A stretch of DNA of 9,562 bases from JAAKFL01 sp964629645 (lineage in GTDB: Bacteria > Chlamydiota > Chlamydiia > Chlamydiales > SLFE01): NCBI GenBank assembly GCA_964629645.1, contig CAZVSU010000081.1:1-9562 (forward strand), in the 5' to 3' direction. The notes beneath the pieces were generated by a model. That model saw nothing but the letters and a program-made list of their open reading frames with translations, was not told the origin of the DNA and did no database searches. Position 1 is the stretch's first letter; every line of letters begins with the position of its first letter. Position numbers and translations under genes: made by a program. Below, piece by piece: positions 6,060 to 9,562 of this stretch.

Positions 6060-6420
6060 GAAGCGGCTCAAAAACCCCTTGATTTCGAGCCTTTCTGCTC
6101 ATACCCCGAAAAATCGGGCGCACTGGCAAAGGACAAAATGAAGCAGTCAGTCTCTCTGAAGCCGAAATATCAGAAACAAAATCGATTCAAACAACGCCTC
6201 TTATCAATTCAGACCCTCATGTCCCAACTCCGAAATCTCTCTAGCCGCAAGGACTTCTTCCGGTCTTCGAGGGGAAACACCTAGAGCGCGCCCAAATGCG
6301 ATGGAACTTGAGCCGGAATTTTTAGAAAAAATAGTTAAAAAAACGCACCAAAACACAATAAAAAAACATTTATCACAAAAAAAACATATAGTAAAAAAAA
6401 TCAATAAAAGTGTGAATTAA
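6051..6420 (+). pseudogene. Possible frame-broken coding remnant upstream of the tandem PP2C-like gene
   Basis: No intact gene is present, but protein-like sequence passes between frames. Frame one from 6051 reads EPQEAAQKPLDFEPF...EKSGALAKD. A second frame, open 6083-6241, reads NEAVSLSEAEISETKSIQTT...INSDPHVPTPKS. A third, open 6160-6417, ends AMELEPEFLEKIVKKTHQ followed by a Lys-rich tail and TAA at 6418. Two single-base frame changes would join these. No start codon with an SD precedes any piece; the ATG at 6301 (39 codons) has none. Base composition here is higher in G+C than in the AT-rich strips on both sides, as expected of decayed coding DNA. It could instead be non-coding spacer with chance open frames. 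Confidence 0.3.
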
Positions 6421-6430
6421 AAACAAAAAA
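6326..6430 (+). other. Run of phased A-tracts upstream of the PP2C-like gene
   Basis: Nine runs of four to eight A lie on the plus strand between 6326 and 6430. The first four are centred near 6328.5, 6340, 6351.5 and 6363, about 11.5 bp apart, close to one helical turn. Such phasing is known to bend DNA. It immediately precedes the predicted promoter and may act as an UP-like or nucleoid-protein binding element. The functional role is inference. Confidence 0.4.
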
Positions 6431-6441
6431 TTGTTTATAAT
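6412..6441 (+). promoter_or_regulatory. Predicted promoter of the tandem PP2C-like gene
   Basis: A perfect TATAAT lies at 6436-6441, with GTGAAT (6412-6417) 18 bp upstream as a weak -35. The leader would be about 20 nt and contains a strong SD, AAGGAGG (6454-6460), six bases before the ATG at 6467. The weak -35 and flanking A-tracts suggest dependence on an upstream element or activator. Confidence 0.5.
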
Positions 6442-6466
6442 TAAACTGTGATAAAGGAGGAGTTAA

Positions 6467-9400
6467 ATGAAAACGAATAATAGTGATCATATCGACAAGG
6501 CCCTCAATCAGCTTTCACAAGATGTCACACAGCAGATTAATTACCAATCCAGTCAAGGCTTTGGCCGCGCCATATTGTGGATAAAAAATAAATGGGCGGA
6601 ATTGACGCGCGGGAATGTCAATCAGCGGATCGATCACCTCGAAAAATTATTTATCAACTCAAAAGAAGACGCCATAACCCAAAAACACTTGCACGATCTT
6701 GGGACAATTAAGTTCAAGTCTGAGAAGTTTATCAATAACAGCGATATTAAGGAACGCGTCTCGCAAATCGAAACTCTTGCAATCAGTAAACTTCACGGCC
6801 CTTCTGCCGCAAAACTGCCCAAACTAAACAAATTTTCAAAGAGCACTGTCGAAAACAGCCATGATACTAAAACCGTTAATCTTTCTCACTGCGATTCCGA
6901 CAGCGGGTTTATTTCCTTTGCGAGTGTTCAGGGTGGGAATGGTATCACACAGTCTTTAGTAAATTTCAACCAACAGTATAAAGCGAATATTAATGAAAAA
7001 AAATCGTTTGCAAATCTCAAAGATGCCATTTCTTTTTTATTAGAAGAATATAACAAAATTGAAAATCAAAATATATCAAGTGATTACAATCACATGTTAA
7101 TAAAAAATTCTTCCTTTTCAATTGCACAGACAGTTGAGATTAATAACAAAACATATTTGGTCAGCGCCTCTGTGGGCGAAAATATGATTGTTGTCCGTCG
7201 TGCAAATAAAACTATTGTCCACACAAAACCTGATTCAGAAAACATTTTTGGTAGTGAGCGAGTTCGGCAAGACCCGCCTATAAATGTTATAGAACTTTTT
7301 GAGGGTGACGAAGTGTTTGGCATCGATGGGAGAGTTGGCGATTATTTGACCGAAGATCAATTCAATGAGGTCTTGGACAAAAATACAGACAGAAGCCAAC
7401 TTTCAAACGATTTTAAAAATATAATATTTGAAAATGGGGGTGATATCAACGAACTTAAGGCGAGAATAAGCTATGAGTTACTTATGAAAGAAAAACCAAA
7501 TGACCTAGGAGAATTCCTAGACAAAATGGTCGAACAAAACATTAAATACGAAACGAAAGAAGACCTAAAAAACGCCTTTATCGAAATGATTTGTAATCAC
7601 CCGCACAAAATAGGCCAATTATTCTCTTTACAAGACATAGCTGGAGAGAAGGGAGCTAAAAAAATGGGCATAAGCGGAAGAACCCTCAAATATCAGAAGA
7701 ATTTAGACGAGCCAGACATCCCAGACATCGCGATTTTTTCAGTTTTGCCCTCCTCAAAAACAAAACCGCTAAGATTTGCACCATTAAAGAATTGTATTTC
7801 GCAAACTGGTGCCACCTACAACACGTGTGGTGATGGCCAGGATGCTGAAAAGGGCATTATCGACGTCTCTTTCGTCGATTCGAAACGGGGATTCGCTTAT
7901 GTCGCAGACGGCACCGGCCACGACAGGCCGGACAAGCAAGAAGCCATACGACAAGGCTTCCAAGAATTTAATAAAGATTACCAAGAGGCGCTGGAAAAAC
8001 AAGACCGAGCTTTTGGGAGTGTTCAAGAAGCAACAGCTTTTGTTAAAAAAACAGTCACTGCTTTCGAGAAAGACTTGGATCAAAAAAACTCTTCATTAGT
8101 GAATTCTGCCTTTGCGCTGGCGCAAACGGTCACTATCAATGGTCAAAAACGTTTGATCACCGCATCTTACGCAGATTGTATGATCGTGGTCCGCCGAGAA
8201 AATGGGACGCTCGAACACACAGCCGCTAAAAATCAAAGTGGTTTAGGTGGTGGTGAAGCCCTTAATATCAAAGTATTTGACCTTGAAGATGGAGATGAGG
8301 TTTTCGGCATCACCGACGGCATCGGCGAGTTCCTCACCAAAGATCAATTCAAAAAGGTTTTAGACAACAACACAGACCGAAACAAGCTCCTAGACGAGCT
8401 CAAGGAAAAAATCATAGAACAAGGGAAAAACATAAACCAAAGCCTGATATCAAATTATGGAAATTGGATTAAGACAATCGAGACATTCAAAGAACAAATC
8501 GGCGACGAACGATACAATCAGCTTGTCAGCGCCGTTTTGGATGGCCCGAACAAAGAGGGCTTAACTGATAAAGAATTATTTGACGCTGTTTTGACCGAAG
8601 CCTTCAAAGACCCTCATATACACAATATTATTAACGAACAAATTCAAGAATTAAGCGATGGCGAAGACGATCTCAATGTACAACAAAAAGCAATTGGCGG
8701 AGGCACCATTAAGTTTTACAATCCTGTAGATCAAAATAGCTATGACGATATTGCCCTTTTTTCTTTCAGAGCGCCCTCTTCACCATCGGAACAAAGTAAA
8801 CAGATATCCAATGCACGAATATCGGGAGCGGTTGTTAAAAACGATAGCTACCTACAGAGCTCTGTTCTTCAATCTCAAGTTGAGAAGACACAACAACCCT
8901 CTATGAAGGGTGAGGAGGTCACGTCACAATCGACTCAAAAAAGAGCTCGAGAAAGTAACTTAGAAATTGGTGGACACCGACAACAACAACAAAGTGAATC
9001 GATACCCAATGCAACAAAATCGGGAGCGGATGTTAAAACGATAGAGCAAGACAAACATGCGGCAGAGTCAAATGTGTCTGAATATGATCCAGACATACTC
9101 CGTGCAGTGGGAAAATACGATGAATATCTAGAGGGAGGGCCTGCGCCAGCTGAGACGGATTCGGATAAGGCCGTTCGAGAGAATGATCCAAACAGACTCG
9201 AAGCAGAGGAAAATCAAAAAGGGATTAAAACACCGACCGATTCGGAAAAAAGCATACAACAAGGGACGACAAAAAATATTGAAGCCCGTGATTTGGAAAA
9301 ATTTTCTGACGATCAGCTTGAGTTAATCACAACGTTGCTAAAAAAAGCCAAAACCAATGTCAATCCTGACTTCAGCGCCACCATCAGGTTTCGTGATAAA

Positions 9401-9562
9401 AAGACTGCTCAAGAATTTATCAAGACTTATGGAAATCCAGAAGGGTTAACGCGGAGGGAATCTAAGATTACACTCTCTTCAAAAGCCTATCAAGACCTTA
9501 TGAGAGTGCCGCTTAAGCACGCGAAAAGCATGAAAAGAATTTTGATAGATTATGAGCGCTTC
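6467..9562 (+). CDS. Large tandem PP2C-like (PPM-type) phosphatase protein, probable secreted effector; C terminus beyond the window
   Basis: The frame is open for 1032 codons to the right edge without a stop. The N-terminal ~130 residues are polar and mostly helical (MKTNNSDHIDKALNQLSQDV). PP2C-like domain 1 spans about 130-428 and domain 2 about 436-770. Domain 2 has the PPM metal-site motifs: GDGQD (Asp459), YVADGTGHD (Asp481, Gly482), DEVFGITDGIGEFLT (Asp617) and the last strand DDIALFSF (Asp761). Domain 1 aligns throughout but reads ASVQGGNG where domain 2 has DGTG, and IDGRVGDYL where domain 2 has TDGIGEFL, so it is probably inactive. Both carry about 110-130 extra helical residues before the last strand. 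A Q/S/E-rich linker (about 771-940) leads to a folded-looking region (FSDDQLELITTLLKKAK onward). No signal peptide or membrane span is seen; type III secretion is plausible but unproven. The gene is more AT-rich than its neighbours, and its substrate is unknown. Confidence 0.8.
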   Translation, partial: MKTNNSDHIDKALNQLSQDVTQQINYQSSQGFGRAILWIKNKWAELTRGNVNQRIDHLEKLFINSKEDAITQKHLHDLGTIKFKSEKFINNSDIKERVSQIETLAISKLHGPSAAKLPKLNKFSKSTVENSHDTKTVNLSHCDSDSGFISFASVQGGNGITQSLVNFNQQYKANINEKKSFANLKDAISFLLEEYNKIENQNISSDYNHMLIKNSSFSIAQTVEINNKTYLVSASVGENMIVVRRANKTIVHTKPDSENIFGSERVRQDPPINVIELFEGDEVFGIDGRVGDYLTEDQFNEVLDKNTDRSQLSNDFKNIIFENGGDINELKARISYELLMKEKPNDLGEFLDKMVEQNIKYETKEDLKNAFIEMICNHPHKIGQLFSLQDIAGEKGAKKMGISGRTLKYQKNLDEPDIPDIAIFSVLPSSKTKPLRFAPLKNCISQTGATYNTCGDGQDAEKGIIDVSFVDSKRGFAYVADGTGHDRPDKQEAIRQGFQEFNKDYQEALEKQDRAFGSVQEATAFVKKTVTAFEKDLDQKNSSLVNSAFALAQTVTINGQKRLITASYADCMIVVRRENGTLEHTAAKNQSGLGGGEALNIKVFDLEDGDEVFGITDGIGEFLTKDQFKKVLDNNTDRNKLLDELKEKIIEQGKNINQSLISNYGNWIKTIETFKEQIGDERYNQLVSAVLDGPNKEGLTDKELFDAVLTEAFKDPHIHNIINEQIQELSDGEDDLNVQQKAIGGGTIKFYNPVDQNSYDDIALFSFRAPSSPSEQSKQISNARISGAVVKNDSYLQSSVLQSQVEKTQQPSMKGEEVTSQSTQKRARESNLEIGGHRQQQQSESIPNATKSGADVKTIEQDKHAAESNVSEYDPDILRAVGKYDEYLEGGPAPAETDSDKAVRENDPNRLEAEENQKGIKTPTDSEKSIQQGTTKNIEARDLEKFSDDQLELITTLLKKAKTNVNPDFSATIRFRDKKTAQEFIKTYGNPEGLTRRESKITLSSKAYQDLMRVPLKHAKSMKRILIDYERF
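7093..8452 (+). repeat. Intragenic duplication: matching cores of the two PP2C-like domains
   Basis: The stretch at about 7093-7420 corresponds to about 8095-8440. Shared protein blocks are AQTV-x-IN, MIVVRR, GDEVFGI, DQF-xx-VLD and NTDR, in the same order and spacing. Similarity is still visible in DNA: GATCAATTCAA occurs at 7356-7366 and 8341-8351, followed by related sequence. The later segments (AF-x-E/A...PH-x-I, then D-I-A-I/L-F-S) also match, so the whole domain was duplicated. Confidence 0.8.
8792..9044 (+). repeat. Imperfect ~55-bp direct repeat in the linker, copies out of frame at their ends
   Basis: Copy 1 (8792-8847) and copy 2 (8990-9044) agree at about 47 of 55 aligned bases and share ATCGGGAGCGG. 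Copy 1 has one extra A in the following A-run (GTTAAAAACGATAG against GTTAAAACGATAG). The shared tail CGATAG is therefore read in different frames: K-N-D-S in copy 1 and K-T-I-E in copy 2. Confidence 0.75.

Noticed and set aside
7784..8099. Overlapping open frames of about 99 (minus) and 96 (plus) codons in the middle of the PP2C-like gene
   Set aside because: They lie within the core of domain 2, whose motifs are in the long 1032-codon frame; neither has an SD or recognisable family.
8362..8376. DNNTD at residues 633-637 as the final PPM metal motif (usually D-N-x-T)
   Set aside because: It comes only 16 residues after the TDG motif, too close for the fold. DDIALFSF at 760-767 fits the final strand better and has a counterpart, PDIAIFSV, in domain 1.
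1..9562. CRISPR array, insertion sequence or integration site at the tRNA
   Set aside because: There is no regularly spaced repeat, no transposase-like protein and no duplicated tRNA 3' end in the window.

Overview
The window looks like the chromosome of a chlamydia-related bacterium (order Chlamydiales, probably one of the amoeba-associated families). The evidence is the gene neighbourhood: a metal-dependent KdsA followed by LptC- and LptA-like genes, and a compact KhpA / Dtd / RluD cluster with two small unrecognised genes upstream. Next to these is a large effector-like protein. The housekeeping part is about half G+C, which would fit a higher-GC member such as the Criblamydiaceae. That placement is inference only; no marker gene settles it.

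Left block (1-3595, all minus strand). kdsA (KDO-8-phosphate synthase), an LptC-like membrane-anchored protein and a large LptA/OstA-like periplasmic protein form one translationally coupled operon for making and exporting lipooligosaccharide. Downstream, with its own good promoter, is a 130-residue protein of unknown function built from a degenerate internal repeat. The 5' end of another unrecognised gene runs off the left edge.

Middle block (3506-5987). A tRNA-Arg(UCU) gene on the plus strand is divergent from kdsA and convergent with khpA; a symmetrical hairpin serves as a shared terminator. khpA, dtd, rluD and two small unrecognised genes lie on the minus strand. The last four overlap or nearly touch and are served by a strong sigma-70-type promoter at 6031-6059. 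The theme is RNA and translation quality: an RNA-binding KH protein, D-aminoacyl-tRNA proofreading and 23S rRNA pseudouridylation.

Right block (5988-9562). An AT-rich spacer of about 480 bp holds what looks like a frame-broken coding remnant and helically phased A-tracts. Then comes an open reading frame of at least 1032 codons that continues past the right edge. It encodes two tandem copies of a roughly 300-residue PP2C-like phosphatase fold. The second copy keeps the metal-binding aspartates. The first has lost at least one and is probably a pseudophosphatase. A Q/S/E-rich linker and an unrecognised C-terminal region follow. The architecture, polar N terminus, base composition and neighbouring gene debris suggest a secreted host-interaction protein. 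It is the most interesting item in the window.
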